From Paratrimastix pyriformis (Eukaryota > Preaxostyla > Paratrimastigidae), in contig JAPMOS010000055.1 in assembly GCA_027972325.1 (NCBI GenBank), positions 158,501 to 222,500 of the forward strand: 64,000 nucleotides of DNA, given 5' to 3'. Positions 1-10,096 of this stretch are shown one piece after another. The notes beneath the pieces are model-generated. The model was not told the origin of the DNA. It saw nothing but the letters and a program-made list of their open reading frames with translations, and made no database searches. How positions within the stretch are numbered: the stretch's first letter is position 1; every line of letters begins with the position of its first letter. The translations under genes were made by a program, and so were the position numbers.

Positions 1-12
1 CCATCTGGGGCA

Positions 13-1217
13 TTGGTCTCCGGACCCTCTGGTCCTTCTTCGCCTACTTTATCCGACCCCACAAGTCTTCCGGAAACGGAAAACGGGGCCATTGAAGAAA
101 TGTTTGGCGATGATCAGGCCGACGAACCGACGGCTGAACAAGAAGCAGGTCTGTGTTCTCGTGCACAAACCACTTTTCACTGGTTGAAACAAACGGCGCC
201 CGCTCACCTCTCGCTCGCTCAGCCTCTTTAGGCGAGGAGCAGATGGATTGTTCCGATGAGCCGGGGCAGCTGGGGGCGGCAAACTCGAAAGCTGCGCGTC
301 GGGAGACGGCAGTGAACTTGTTCGCCGACGACTCTCAAGTCGGGCCTGTTCCGGCCGTCTTGGGGTCGTACACCCAAGGAGGACGCGCGGTGGTGACACA
401 CACCCCACCGTCCATGGCCCGCCTCCGGGAGATTTTCCGGAAATACAGTCGTAATTCGTACGATGTGGCGGGCCCCTTGGTTGAGCCCCCCAAGGAGTAC
501 ATGGTCGCCTCCTTCATTAAGGAGGGACCATTTGGCTCCTTGGAGGTGGGGAAAGCACTCGTGGAGTTTTGGCGGTTTGCCATGCTCACTCGGAGGTGCT
601 GCCTCGCTGCGGCCACGGAGCTCGAGGAAAAGGAGCAGCCCTCACCTGAGGTGCTCCGCGCCTCTCTCCAAGACGCGGTGGCGAGTAGCGAAATGCTGCT
701 CTCCCGCATCGAGGGGATCCGTAAGCAACGCATCGGGATGGCCGTCAAGGCATCCGAGCTGCTGGCGGCGACTCCGGCCTCCGCGCCCACTCAGGGGTCA
801 CTCTTCACTCGTGAGGAGCTCCTTGAGATGGAAGCGAGGGTTGGCCTGGCCTCCCAAGCCAAGGCGAAGACCTTGGGGAGGTCGCCCGGAAGAAGGACGA
901 GCCTCGGGCCCCATCTTCCTCCACACGAGGGCGCAGCCGCTCACGGAAACAGCTGGCCCCCTGGAAACGACAGGCAGGATCGAGGAACGCGGCCGGGAGT
1001 AAACACCCCGCCCCCTCCCCGCTCTTCTGCTGCGGGTTCCAACAAGAAGTCTCGCTCGTACGTCCCAGTAGAGCGGGGGGTTGGAGCAAGGGTTGGACAG
1101 TCGGATTGTCATGACAAACCGTTGTCGCCCCCGGTAGCCTCTCCGGCTCTCGCCGCCTCCCCGACTGTCCGTCATGGGGGAGCACCGCTCCCCGGCTGCT
1201 CGGCAGCAGGGAAGTAG
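13..1217 (+). CDS. Putative gag-like ORF of the DIRS element
   Basis: A GC-rich ORF lies directly upstream of the reverse transcriptase. The main frame runs 153-1,217; a second frame from 13 to about 231 probably represents its N-terminal part before a frameshift near 150-230. The middle (about 400-800) encodes a plausibly folded alpha-helical section, and the C-terminal third is basic, Ser/Pro/Arg-rich and low in complexity, as in nucleic-acid-binding gag proteins. No CCHC zinc knuckle is visible. The assignment rests on position before RT in a DIRS-type element, not on a recognised domain. Confidence 0.5.
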
Positions 1218-1237
1218 CGAGAGCAGCTGCTTTTCGC

Positions 1238-3187
1238 ATGCGCGGAAAACGCGGAACAGAGAGATTACCCGGCAAAGTTGCGACGGCGCTTGTCGGCCTG
1301 GGAGAACCTTTCGTCCCCATCACGCAGGTTCGCGGTGAACCTGCTGAGGGACGGGTTCAGGGTCAAGGGGACCTCTCTGCGGTCACCGACCTTCCCCAGC
1401 GCGAGTTTCGCCTGCCCCAGGAGGCAGTGGAAGCGATCGACAAGGAGGTCGCAGAATTGCTGCGTGTCGGTGCGGCCATCGAAACCCACCAGCAGCAGGG
1501 ACTGGTGCTCCAGCACCTCTTCACGGTCCCGAAGCCCGACGGGGTCTTCGTCCAATCCTGGACTGTCGGCCCTCGAATGTGGCCAAACCACCCCATTTCA
1601 AGATGGAAGGGGTCGGCGACCTTCGGAATGTCCTGAGAAGTCAGGACTACATGATAAAGCTCGACCTCCGGAAAGCGTACTGGCATGTGCCGGTCGCTTC
1701 CGAGTCGCAGCCGAAGCTGTCGTTTGCCTGGCGGGGCAAGATATACCTCTGCAGGGCAATGCCCTTCGGGGCAAACCTGGCGCCCTTCGTGTTTACGAAG
1801 ATGATGCGCCCGGTCGTCGAGGAGCTCCGGGCAGCGGGCATCCGCTGCCTGATCTACCTCGACGATCTGCTGTGCATGGCAGCCAGCAGAGAGGAGGCAG
1901 CTCAGATTGCCCTCAGGGTGTGCATTCTGATGACAAGCCTCGGGCTCACAGTGAACACAGAGAAGTCCGTGTTCGAGCCCACGCAGAGGATCGTCTTTCT
2001 GGGGTTTCAGATCGACAGTCGATCCATGCGAATCTCCCTTCCGCCGGAGAAGGCCGTGGCCATCCGGGAAAGGATTGCCCAGTTCCTGGGCCGGAGCCAC
2101 ACCAAGACCCGGCCATTCGCCAGTCTTGTCGGACAGCTCGTGTCGTGTCGCCCGGCTCTCGAGCCGGGGCACCTTCACCTGTTCTTCCTCAACCGCTGCA
2201 AAGCGCGTGCGGTTCGAGCGAGCGGGTGGATAGAACACGTTCCTGTCGGCGCAAGCGCAACAGGAACTGCTCTGGTGGCACGAACACATTCTCCAAAACG
2301 GTTGCACCTTGACGCTGCCTCACCCAGTCTGCACAATCCAGACGGATGCGAGCAACAGCGGCTGGGGGGCGACCTGGAGCGATGGAACCCAGACACGTCC
2401 CTTGGAGGCGTGCGGGTTCTGGAGGGGGACGTCTCCGGGGCAGAAGGGCCCGACCGAGACAGACCGCCATATAAACTGGCGGGAACTCTCCGCCTTGCTC
2501 TTGGCCTTGAGATCCTTTGCGGATCGGGTCAGGGGCAAGACAGTGAAGTGGCAGTGCGACAACACAGTCGCGGTGTGCTGTGTGCGGAAGTGGAACACCT
2601 CTGCGCCAGCCCTCCTTGCACTTCTCCTCGAATTGTGGAAGTTGAAGGAAGAACTCCAAATTCGGCTGGTTCCCGAGCACATTGCAGGGGAAACCAACAT
2701 CAGAGCAGATGCTCTGAGTCGGCGGACGGACAGCTCCGACTGGAAGCTGAATCCCTCCCTCTTCCGACAGGTCTGCCTGCGACTGGATTTCCAGCCCCAG
2801 GTGGACGCCTTCGCGACGCTGGCCAACAGCCAGCTCGCCAGGTATTGGAGTCTCCGCCCGGACCCCGGAGCGGAGGCCCAAGATGCCTTGCCCAGGACTG
2901 GGCCAAGGTGCGGGTGTACGGGAATCCCCGTTCAACCAGATCGGCAAAGTCCTGAGGCATGTCATCCGCCAACGGGTGACTGCCCTGTTGATTGTGCCAG
3001 TCTGGCGCTCGGCCCCGTGGTGGCCGATGCTCCTGAACCTGCTTGTCAGGGCCCCGCTGGTTCTCCCCAACACGGTGGAGACTTTCCTGCCCGGACTGGG
3101 CGGGAACAGTCAGGGGATCGGCCTCACTCACTGGAGTGCGTGGGCGGTCCTGGTCTCGGGTCATCCGCTGAAGAAGCGGACAGCCCA
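1238..3187 (+). pseudogene. DIRS-type reverse transcriptase and RNase H, frameshifted
   Basis: The reverse transcriptase copies the element RNA and the RNase H degrades the RNA template. The RT shows LDLRKAYWHVPV (catalytic Asp, near 1,663), MPFGANLAPFVF and the active-site motif YLDDLL (near 1,855). The RNase H starts near 2,320 with QTDASNSGWG, followed by NWREL and WQCDN, and ends in the ADALSR region near 2,710. A following segment (2,880-3,190) with APWWPMLLNLL-type residues is the usual linker to the recombinase in DIRS elements. Reading frame changes occur near 1,545-1,580, 2,200-2,240, 2,870-2,890 and 3,190, so no single ORF covers the protein. Family assignment is secure; the state is degenerate or affected by sequence errors. 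Confidence 0.88.
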
Positions 3188-3556
3188 TCTGACACCGACA
3201 GTGTTGTCGTGGAGGTAGAGGATCTGGAGGATCCCGAATTACTCGGAAAGCTCTATCCTCACCTTTGTCCGGTCTTCCTTCCCCGAGGGGTGGACGACCG
3301 CGCCCTTGCCTTGATGAAGAATGGTTGGTCCAAGTCCAGGACACAGGCCATCAAGACGGCATGGGATCGTTGGACCGACTGGTGCGGGAAGAAGGGGATG
3401 GACCCCTTTGAGGCAACGGATGTGCGCCTCACCAACTTCCTGACCGAATGCTTCCATCGGTTCACTTACGGCCACGGCTCGTTCAAGAACACAGCCAGTG
3501 CCATTTCTACGAAGCTCTCCCTCCTGCTGGGAAAGAGCATCGGTGCGACCCCACTG

Positions 3557-5037
3557 TTGTTGTTGTGATACTATTTCGACTGCCAGTAACTGCACGCAAA
3601 ACACAGAAAACTGAAACAGAGGAAAATCCGTTAATCCGGTCGAAACCGGCGGGTAACATGCCGACCTAAACCCCTTCAGGGGTAGGCGTACAGACGGCAT
3701 GGCGGGAAAGAGAGAGACTGGAATATCGCCGGGAAACAGAATCGTTCAAACACTTGAGCAATCAAAAGGAACATCATCAAAAGAAAGAACGGGGCCAGTA
3801 GGGGGACAAAGGGATCCAACACTGAGACACGGGACAAGAAGAACAAAAAAAAGGGGGGGCGAAGGATGCAAAAGACAGTTAGAACGAAAAATATTCCCGA
3901 ACCCAGCCTGTGGGGGCGGCGGAACCCATCCACCATGACCTACCACCTCGGTAGGACAGGCGTACTGGGCCCCTGATCCACCATCCCCATTCTCGTAGCT
4001 CCCTTCCCAAATGCCCACGGTTGGCAACAGGCGAGAGGTCGGAGTGGCTGATCTTCGGAGGCACGGCAGAAGCGGCATGGTCGGGCGTCGAGGTAGCACG
4101 AGCGGGCGCAGCAGGCACAGCAGACAATGGAGACACACCAGCAGCAACAGGGACAACAACCGGGGCAACAGCGGCAGCAACAGGAACCAGAACAGGGGCA
4201 GGGGCATGGGTAGGGGCAGGGGCAGGGGCATGTGCAGGTGCAGTTGCAGGGGCAGGTGCAGGTGCAGGTGCAGGTGCAGGTGCAGGTGCTGTTGCTGTTG
4301 CCGGAGCATGAGCCGCAGTCGGAGCCGGAACAGGTGCCGGCTTGGCAAATGGATTCGCCAAGGTGAGAGGTGCTCTTGGGACAGCGGAAGAGGCAAACGG
4401 ATTGCTGGAAGAAGGGGAACGGGCTCTCTCCTTCTTCCCCGCTGGACGATCGCCATCGATGATCGGGTGGCGAGTTCCACCTCCACCTCCAAGTTGCTTT
4501 GGACCACGGTACGTAGTCTCCCCCAACAGATAGGAGGACTCGTTCTGGCGGTGTGCGGTGTTTGTCCACAGACGAGCCGCGCGATGATTCTTGTGGCACG
4601 TGGCAGTCGAAAGTTCGCACATTCGATTGCTGGAACAATAAAGCCCCAAGAAGTTGGAAAATAAACTGGCTGATCGCTTCAGGCTGCTTCTTCGGATTGT
4701 CCTCCAGCAGCATGTGCACCGTGCGTTCGATGATCTCATAGCGTGGGGCCCGGTGCTCATTGACGACCAATGAACTGAAGAGCTTCATAAGCTCCAAACG
4801 CATCCAAGGAGAGAGCTTGTCCAATGGAGCTGAAGAGGGGGACCACAGATGCCGACCCAACTCATCTTGAAGATACTCTACCATAGGGTCGTCACGACTA
4901 AGGATCTCGGCGTGATCCATAATAAAGTTGGAATCGTCCTTACTGAGCTCGTCATGCTCAGTTGCGATCTCCATGGCCAGAAACGGGCGGAACGCGGAGC
5001 AAAGGGAACGTGTAACGCCGAGACTTCAACCGGGGGG
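3557..5037 (-). mobile_element. Retroposon insertion with 10-bp target-site duplication and CAA tail
   Basis: The decamer GACCCCACTG occurs at 3,547-3,556 and again at 5,038-5,047 and is the only interruption in the recombinase gene, which makes it a target-site duplication. Read on the minus strand, the insert begins with a short leader, has an ATG about 60 nt in, and ends in (CAA)n just before the duplication. A short simple-repeat tail plus a variable target duplication is the signature of LINE-type target-primed reverse transcription. No reverse transcriptase is encoded, so this is a non-autonomous passenger or a retrocopy of a host mRNA. Confidence 0.75.
3879..4974 (-). CDS. Unknown protein carried by the retroposon insert
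   Basis: The ATG at 4,974 lies about 60 nt from the insert's 5' end. The first 120 residues look like a folded helical protein (MEIATEHDELSKDDSNF...), then the sensible frame shifts near 4,500 into a low-complexity Ala/Pro-rich region encoded by hexanucleotide (GCAGGT-like) repeats at 4,190-4,310, with two NPF tripeptides just before it. The frame change could be an indel or a retained intron. I do not recognise the family; a host-derived retrocopy or an ORF1-like protein of a non-LTR element are both possible. Confidence 0.35.
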
Positions 5038-5721
5038 GACCCCACTGGTGTCGGCATTCTTGCGGTCGGTCTCGAAGCTGCGGCCAGCGAAACCACGCTA
5101 TGCTGAGACCTTCGACCCCGCCCCTTTGGGGAAGGTCCTTCGAAAGAAGGACAAGTCAGTAGGGTTCTTGCAGGGGAAGACTGCAACCCTGCTGTACTTG
5201 TCGGGACTCCGGGCCTGCGATATGGCAAGGGCCTCGGTGAAGCTGTCCCGTTTCGACGACACGAGCCACTCTGTCCAGCTCGTCGTCAAGACCAAGACAT
5301 CCCATGGGCAATGGGTTGTCAAGAAAATCATGGGCATGCCAAAGAGCCCTGAGGTTTGTCCACACTGCTGTCTGCAGCAGTTGATCCGCGGACGCCCCAA
5401 GGGTGCGGCTGACAGTCCCTTTGTGAAGATCAAGGGACCGATTCATGGTGCCCTCACGGCGCAGTACCTTTCGAAAGGGTTGCGGCCGTCATGAAGGAGG
5501 CTGGGATCCCAGCCTCCTTCAAGCCCCACTCCCTTCGTGGAGCGGGCGCCTCGAAGCTGCTCGAGCACAAGGTGCCGGAGGCAGTTGTCAGGCGGATGTT
5601 TGGGTGGTCTGCGAGGTCTGAGACCCTCGATAGACACTACAACAGAGCCCCTCCTGCCTCGTTGGAGGATGTGCTCCCGGTGGATGAACCTGTCGGGGAC
5701 CCACAGGATGAAGATCTTTGA

Positions 5722-5838
5722 AGTCTCCAATGGTTTCGTCCTTTGAGGGAGAGAGTGATGGATAGCCCTTATTTAGAAACCCGAAAACTTGAAGGGTTTA
5801 TCGGATAAGGGTATCCCTCTCTCCCTCAAAGGACGAAA
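5722..5838. repeat. Internal complementary region of the DIRS element
   Basis: The segment contains TTTCGTCCTTTGAGGGAGAG near 5,731 and its reverse complement near 5,819. The second half (from ATCGGATAAGGG at about 5,799) is the reverse complement of the element's right end at 6,212-6,254. The first half should be the complement of the left terminal repeat, which lies outside the window. In DIRS elements this region templates joining of the two ends into a circle before recombinase-mediated integration. It starts immediately after the recombinase stop. Confidence 0.75.
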
Positions 5839-6254
5839 TATCCCACCTACCCACCCAGACACTGGCGTGCGGCTCCCGGGTTCGGGACCCGCCTTGCCCT
5901 CGTTCTTTGAAGAAGCCCCAGGTCCACAAACGGCCCTGGGCAGGATAAAAGCGCAAAGGTCGCAGGGGGTTTTCTAGTTCCTCTTCCCCCTAGCAAGCCG
6001 AAGCAAAGCGGCAGACCTGAGGAACAGTCCTGCCCTATGGGTTGCCCCGGGGGTCTTCATTGAGGGCAGGAGTAAACAGGGAGGTCTGATAACCTGGTTC
6101 TCGCGTCAAAAAGAGCGGGAGCTGAGGATAGTAACCCACGGGGATATTATTAAACTTTCTGTTTATTCTTTAAATGTTTGAGTGGAATCCTGAACACGCG
6201 TCGTGACTCCAATGGTTTCGTCCTTTGAGGGAGAGAGGGATACCCTTATCCGAT
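5839..6254. repeat. DIRS 3' non-coding region and right terminal repeat
   Basis: No credible gene lies here. The last 43 bases repeat the internal complementary region in inverted orientation and end at 6,254 against AT-rich Polinton sequence. No target-site duplication is expected for this class and none can be tested because the left end is missing. Confidence 0.6.
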
Positions 6255-6361
6255 CAACCTTACCACACAGTAAAGTTAAGGTTGCATCACAACTAATTGA
6301 AAACGAGGCAAATATCAACATTGGAGCCCTCAACTACACACAAAAACCTATCAGAATATAG
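6255..6361 (+). pseudogene. C-terminal remnant of a P1 gene cut by the DIRS insertion
   Basis: An open frame of 34 codons runs straight out of the DIRS boundary to a TAG at 6,359-6,361, ending in NYTQKPIRI. It has no start codon and is read in the same direction as the following structural genes, so it is the 3' end of a P1 gene whose 5' part should lie beyond the DIRS element to the left. A virion protein is a reasonable guess from position only. Confidence 0.5.
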
Positions 6362-6444
6362 TGTCAGATTGAGTATGTCACCATTCTGTCAAAAGGTGAT
6401 ACTCCATGTCAAAATTTTTTTGTGACAGATGAAACTTTTTATGC

Positions 6445-6810
6445 ATGATTTGTATGAAACGCATCATGTTCCTCTCAATAAACATTGATTCAACGCAGAA
6501 AACACTCATTTTGAACCAGTGGATGAACAAAAATCCAAATTACCTAACTCTTATAGGCACTCATCTTGTCACCAATTCAGTCACCAGAAGTCGATATTTT
6601 GTAGTAATCCGGGGCTTATACACTGATCAAATCATTAATAATGTGACGAGTGAAGCCGCAATACCAGTTTTCGTTGGAACAGATAACAAAGGACTCGAAT
6701 TGTCACCAACATCGACTTTAACGAGAACTTACGACTATTCGATATTGGATGAAACAGGACAACCTACAACTGATGTAGTGACTGTAAACATGCTATTTAG
6801 AGTGGATTAA
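6445..6810 (+). CDS. Unknown P1 structural-block protein, left copy (121 aa)
   Basis: The protein is nearly identical to the one at 40,404-40,769, and this conservation across copies supports it as a real gene. It looks beta-rich (RSRYFVVIRGLY, IPVFVGTDNKG, VTVNMLFRVD), with neither membrane segment nor known catalytic motif. The first eight residues are Met-rich and an internal ATG at 6,466 (MFLSIN) could be the true start. It is the first intact gene of the block, read toward the next plus-strand gene. A small virion component is plausible but not shown. Confidence 0.6.
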   Translation: MICMKRIMFLSINIDSTQKTLILNQWMNKNPNYLTLIGTHLVTNSVTRSRYFVVIRGLYTDQIINNVTSEAAIPVFVGTDNKGLELSPTSTLTRTYDYSILDETGQPTTDVVTVNMLFRVD

Positions 6811-7031
6811 GAAGGGGAGAGCTTTTGTAGCACGAGTTTAATACCATTTCCTAAGTCTTTTGTGAAGAACACGCCTAAGGATGGAGTCTCTCGTATTCTG
6901 TATCTGAAGACTGTAGCAGTTTTATGAACCCGTTTGATTGGTACCAATTTATGCTTTTTTAACCATGTGCGACATTGATTTGGCTTAAATTTAGCTAAAG
7001 CGGGCACTACGGATGCATCATGAAGCACCAA
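6807..7031 (-). pseudogene. Truncated unknown basic protein, left copy
   Basis: The frame shares the pattern WLKKHKLVPIKRVH and RYRI with a broken homologue at 40,770-40,990, so it is a remnant of a real gene. Its upstream half has been replaced: position 7,013 is where the left block jumps into the C-terminal half of another gene. It ends 4 nt inside the end of the preceding 121-aa gene, tail to tail. The function is unknown. This copy provides the empty site for the twin-hairpin insertion seen at 40,816. Confidence 0.5.
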
Positions 7032-7435
7032 AAATCACACAACCGTTTTATGCAAAGGCATTGGAAAATGACACGGCACTTAAATATACAGCTCTTGTTG
7101 CACAATACAAAGAATGCCAGGAAACATTGCCGGAATTTGTCAAAAAGTATGGTGCTCAATCAAAAATCGTTGAAGGACTGAGAACAGAAATGGCAGAACT
7201 TGCCGCATTAATTCAGAGTATGAATGACAGCGATACGTTTGGTGCAGACCTTGCAAAGCTTTTCCAGGCTAACCTTGCAGCAGAAGCCAACATCCTCAAC
7301 AGGATTATTCCAAAGTCAGGAGCCGTGTCTGTAGATGGACTAAAGAAGAAGTTCAGCGCATTTGAATGGATGAAAATTCCAAAAGCTCCTGAAGCTCCGG
7401 TAGTTCCAGGAGTTCCAGCACATCCGGGAGCATAA
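7013..7435 (+). pseudogene. C-terminal part of a P1 structural-block protein (truncated homologue of 41,536-42,237)
   Basis: From residue 7 (ITQPFYAKALENDTA) the protein aligns with the second half of the 233-aa protein at 41,536-42,237 (ITQPFYAVQQTDNDA), but the N-terminal half is missing, lost by the recombination that also clipped the minus-strand gene beside it. The C-terminus is a Pro/Ala/Val-rich tail (APVVPGVPAHPGA). A twin hairpin begins a few bases after the stop. The function is unknown; helical, probably a virion or core protein. Confidence 0.55.
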
Positions 7436-7440
7436 ACTGT

Positions 7441-7494
7441 AATATTAGCAATGCTCACACATGTATGAGCATTCGAATGAATGGTAAAACCATT
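7441..7494. repeat. Twin hairpin between convergent genes
   Basis: Two adjacent stem-loops: an 8-bp stem AATGCTCA with an 8-nt loop, and a 6-bp stem AATGGT with an AAA loop, separated by a CG linker inside TTCGAA-like sequence. It sits between the stop at 7,435 and the convergent stop at 7,571. The architecture matches the twin hairpins near 12,700, 33,600, 40,840 and 41,010. Confidence 0.65.
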
Positions 7495-7570
7495 GCATCA
7501 CGATCCATTTTGATTCCTATTTATATCTAAGTAGATATGAATAAGTTTAAAATAGTGCAGAACGATTCAT

Positions 7571-8218
7571 TTAGAATCCAGCTCCGGCAGGATGTTCTTC
7601 AGCCTCCTTTCTCAGTTCTTCTAATCGTGCAGCGCTCACAGCACCAGTGTAACCTTCAACCGGTTCTTCCACAGGTTCTTCATAATCAATCAGTCCAGCA
7701 TTTCCAGGTGCGGGTGCAGGAGGCAATAATGATACAGATGTCGGTCTACCGCCCGTAGTAGGCGCATGCATTGGTGCCCCACCAGTAGTTGGAGGAGGTA
7801 GCGTCGGAATTGCGTAAATTGGAGGAATCTCAATCGATGGAAGGAATTCAGGGTGTTCCCTTGCCATTCGTTCTCTTTCAGCATCAATCTTAGCCTGTGA
7901 TTTTAGGTATTCAGCACGTTCTTTTTCTAATCTATCTTTTACCGCTTTGACAGCCATATCAATCTCCTTTTTCTCATCTCTTGCTCCTTTGACTGCTTTT
8001 TTAGCGATCCTTCTAAAACTACCAAGAGGTGACATCTCATATTGACCGGCGGCTTGAATGATTGCGGCGTCATACAACACTTGTTTTCCTGTCATTTTAG
8101 ACATGACAGCCGCACAAATAGCTACAATTTCCTCTGTCTCATCATCAAACTGTGCGATGTGCGCAGCTCTTCGTCGATGTGTACCTTTTGACTTACGTGG
8201 TTCCTTGGAAGTATCCAT
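7571..8218 (-). CDS. Unknown P1 protein with PPxY motif (215 aa)
   Basis: The first ATG in frame is at 8,218 (MDTSKEPRKSK). The N-terminus is basic, followed by a helical, charged stretch (residues about 70-130) and a Pro-rich region containing PPIY and LPPPTTGG, then an acidic tail. PPxY is the late-domain motif used by many enveloped viruses to recruit Nedd4-family ubiquitin ligases; here that is only a suggestion. The P2 protein at 30,819-31,928 has a similar layout with PPKY and PPDY. The gene is absent from the right-hand copy of the block, where its neighbours abut directly. Confidence 0.55.
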   Translation of the reverse strand: MDTSKEPRKSKGTHRRRAAHIAQFDDETEEIVAICAAVMSKMTGKQVLYDAAIIQAAGQYEMSPLGSFRRIAKKAVKGARDEKKEIDMAVKAVKDRLEKERAEYLKSQAKIDAERERMAREHPEFLPSIEIPPIYAIPTLPPPTTGGAPMHAPTTGGRPTSVSLLPPAPAPGNAGLIDYEEPVEEPVEGYTGAVSAARLEELRKEAEEHPAGAGF

Positions 8219-8247
8219 TGTCTTCAATAATAATACACGAGAAATTT

Positions 8248-9373
8248 TCAGAGGATCGATGTCAGTGTGAATACAACAGCACCAAACAATAAAAATGGAG
8301 TGTAATTTGTTGATTCCGTGTCATGTGCAATAGGCTCGACAGGAGGAATTGGTTCGACAGGCGTAATAGGCTCAACAGGCGTAATAGGCTCCGCAGGTGT
8401 AATTGGTTCAACAGGCTCGGTTTCTCATCTTTTTCTTTCTTTGCATTTACAACACATTCATTAAGTTGTTGTATTTGGACATTTGTTAATGTGCCTACAT
8501 TCTTCCAATCTATTATATTACGACAATCAACACAAACTAAGTCACCCCATTGCGGTTTTGATGGCATCTCAGGCTTATTTACATTAATCTGTGCTATTCG
8601 TTGTGATAAAATGTCATCATGAATTCACCCGTTTTGTTCTGACGGTTTAACTCACTCCCTTCACATGATTGGACATTAAGATTTGATAAATCGAGTCCAT
8701 TTTGCTTAATAGTTGATGCAATGTATTTGTCCTTATCAGTCATCAGGCTGAAGGCAATCGAATCAATATTCCATAAGCCCGTGATTGTTGCATGGATGTA
8801 TTGAATCGAATCATTCATAAAATACCATTTGTCGTAATCATCTTTCCATTTGTCAAACTTAGCATAATAGTCATCCATCTGTTTTAGGTATGAATCATTC
8901 ATTTTGATAATGTTTTGAACCCCTTTTTCACATTCAGATAACTCTTTCGGAGCTGAATCTTCAATGTCTTTCAGACAGTCCCAATTTTTGGCACATGACT
9001 CAATCTTCGAACAGTTTACACACTTTTGGAACTGTGTCTCAGTTGTCGATTTAGCTATTGCTGGAAAAAACTCCGTATATGAATCAAAGTCAAAGTTGTT
9101 GGAGTGTGCAAAAGCTAATGCCTGTGGCACCGTGAAATCACTGTAAAAGGCTCTCGTTTTACTCCCTCCACGTAACGGCATTTCAACTCGTAACTTAGCA
9201 TATAATGCCTTTAACTCACGCTTTCTGTCCTCACCTTCTACCTTCATCAGATTGTCATATCGATGTTTTGATATAAAGTCCATTTTCAACGTTAACCTGA
9301 TGTAACTGACATTGTTCTGTTGAAAAGCATTGATGAACTTACTTTCAGTATCCAATGAATTCCACTGAATCAT
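8248..9373 (-). pseudogene. Cys-rich membrane protein, A16/G9/J5-like, left copy, broken
   Basis: This is the left copy of the 383-aa gene at 42,234-43,385. The first 250 residues are intact (8,620-9,373). A deletion of about 20 nt and a frame change near 8,600-8,620, and another break in the repeat region near 8,420, interrupt it. The C-terminal half continues with the Cys-containing segment, a repeated VEPITP-type linker and a hydrophobic C-terminal segment (FLLFGAVVFTLTSIL) before the stop at 8,248-8,250. It is divergently transcribed from the L1/F9-like gene with only 47 nt between start codons. Confidence 0.5.
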
Positions 9374-9420
9374 TCTTAATGCTATACAAGGTGAAATTTT
9401 CGATGAGTACTGTATACAAC

Positions 9421-10074
9421 ATGGGTGGAAACATTAGTTATAACTCAATTAGGCAAGACCTGTTGAACTATCTGTCTGTCAATGAAACCAACATCATAAT
9501 GCAACAAGTCAATGTGGTTCTTAATGCAAAGAATGAAATCATCTTTCGTAACATAGCTCACATCAAAAACGTGAAGATTTCTTTTGCCAATGACATAAAG
9601 AACCAAATCATAGCAAAAACCATATTGGAATCGACATCGGCAACATCTGCTTTCAATGACATCCTCAACAAGATATCAGAAAAGCAAAACCAAGGTGGTA
9701 TCTTTACCGCAAACTTTAACGTGCTCGACATGATTAAGAAGCTAAAGAACGTTGTTGATGTCAATCGTGTCAACCAACAGATGCAAAACATACGAAACTC
9801 ATTCGACGTCGTCAATTCCTTCCAAGTTATTAATGATGCTTTTGTTCCTTCATCAAGTCTCGAAGATGTCGACTTAACTGCTACCAATCAACTATATAAC
9901 AAACAAGTTTACGATTCATTAGCTGAAATATATTCTGAAGTGGATCAACACACAAAAGATGAAGAAGAACACGACATTGGACAAACTGCTGATAACACCA
10001 CCGCATTGATTGCTATTGCTGCTGTCTTAGTGGTTGGAGGCTTTATCTATATGAACAAACAAAGCGGAAAGTAA
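9421..10074 (+). CDS. N-myristoylated single-pass membrane protein, L1/F9-like, left copy
   Basis: I chose the ATG at 9,421 because it gives the N-myristoylation sequence MGGNIS; an ATG six codons upstream (9,403) would hide it. The body (residues 10-175) is alpha-helical and Asn/Gln/Ile-rich, and one membrane segment lies near the C-terminus (ALIAIAAVLVVGGFIYM), leaving a short basic tail. A myristoylated Gly, a helical ectodomain of about 180 residues and a C-terminal anchor form the architecture of the L1/F9 family of viral entry-complex proteins found in poxviruses and other large DNA viruses. The disulfide cysteines typical of poxvirus members are not seen, so the match is by architecture. 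A second copy lies at 43,433-44,085. Confidence 0.5.
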   Translation: MGGNISYNSIRQDLLNYLSVNETNIIMQQVNVVLNAKNEIIFRNIAHIKNVKISFANDIKNQIIAKTILESTSATSAFNDILNKISEKQNQGGIFTANFNVLDMIKKLKNVVDVNRVNQQMQNIRNSFDVVNSFQVINDAFVPSSSLEDVDLTATNQLYNKQVYDSLAEIYSEVDQHTKDEEEHDIGQTADNTTALIAIAAVLVVGGFIYMNKQSGK

Positions 10075-10096
10075 TTTCAAATGTATATTATGTCAG

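Larger units (their letters stand above)
3188..5721 (+). pseudogene. Tyrosine recombinase of the DIRS element, split by an insertion
   Basis: The N-terminal helical, core-binding part lies at about 3,188-3,556 and the catalytic part at 5,038-5,721. The catalytic residues are visible: Arg in LSGLRACDMA (near 5,200), the His-x-x-Arg motif HSLRGAGAS (near 5,528) and the nucleophile Tyr in DRHYN (near 5,635). A reading-frame change is needed near 5,490. The two halves meet in frame when the 1.48-kb insert and one copy of its 10-bp target duplication are discounted, so the insertion happened in an open gene. In this family the enzyme integrates the circular cDNA. Confidence 0.85.
1..6254 (+). mobile_element. 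DIRS-like tyrosine-recombinase retrotransposon, left end outside window
   Basis: The stretch encodes, in order, a gag-like protein, reverse transcriptase, RNase H and a tyrosine recombinase, the gene set of DIRS-type retroelements, which integrate by site-specific recombination instead of a DDE integrase. The 3' end has the DIRS hallmark: an internal complementary region (5,722-5,838) whose second half is the reverse complement of the element's right end (about 6,212-6,254). The junction in that region predicts the right end to be ...CTTATCCGAT at 6,254, exactly where AT-rich viral sequence begins. The left inverted repeat lies before position 1. Coding frames are broken several times, so the copy is probably dead unless the indels are sequencing errors. 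It is a different family from the element at 52,579-57,229, because their end sequences do not match. Confidence 0.85.

Noticed and set aside
7441-7494. Rho-independent terminator
   Set aside because: The hairpins lack a following U run, come in pairs, and the genome is eukaryotic.
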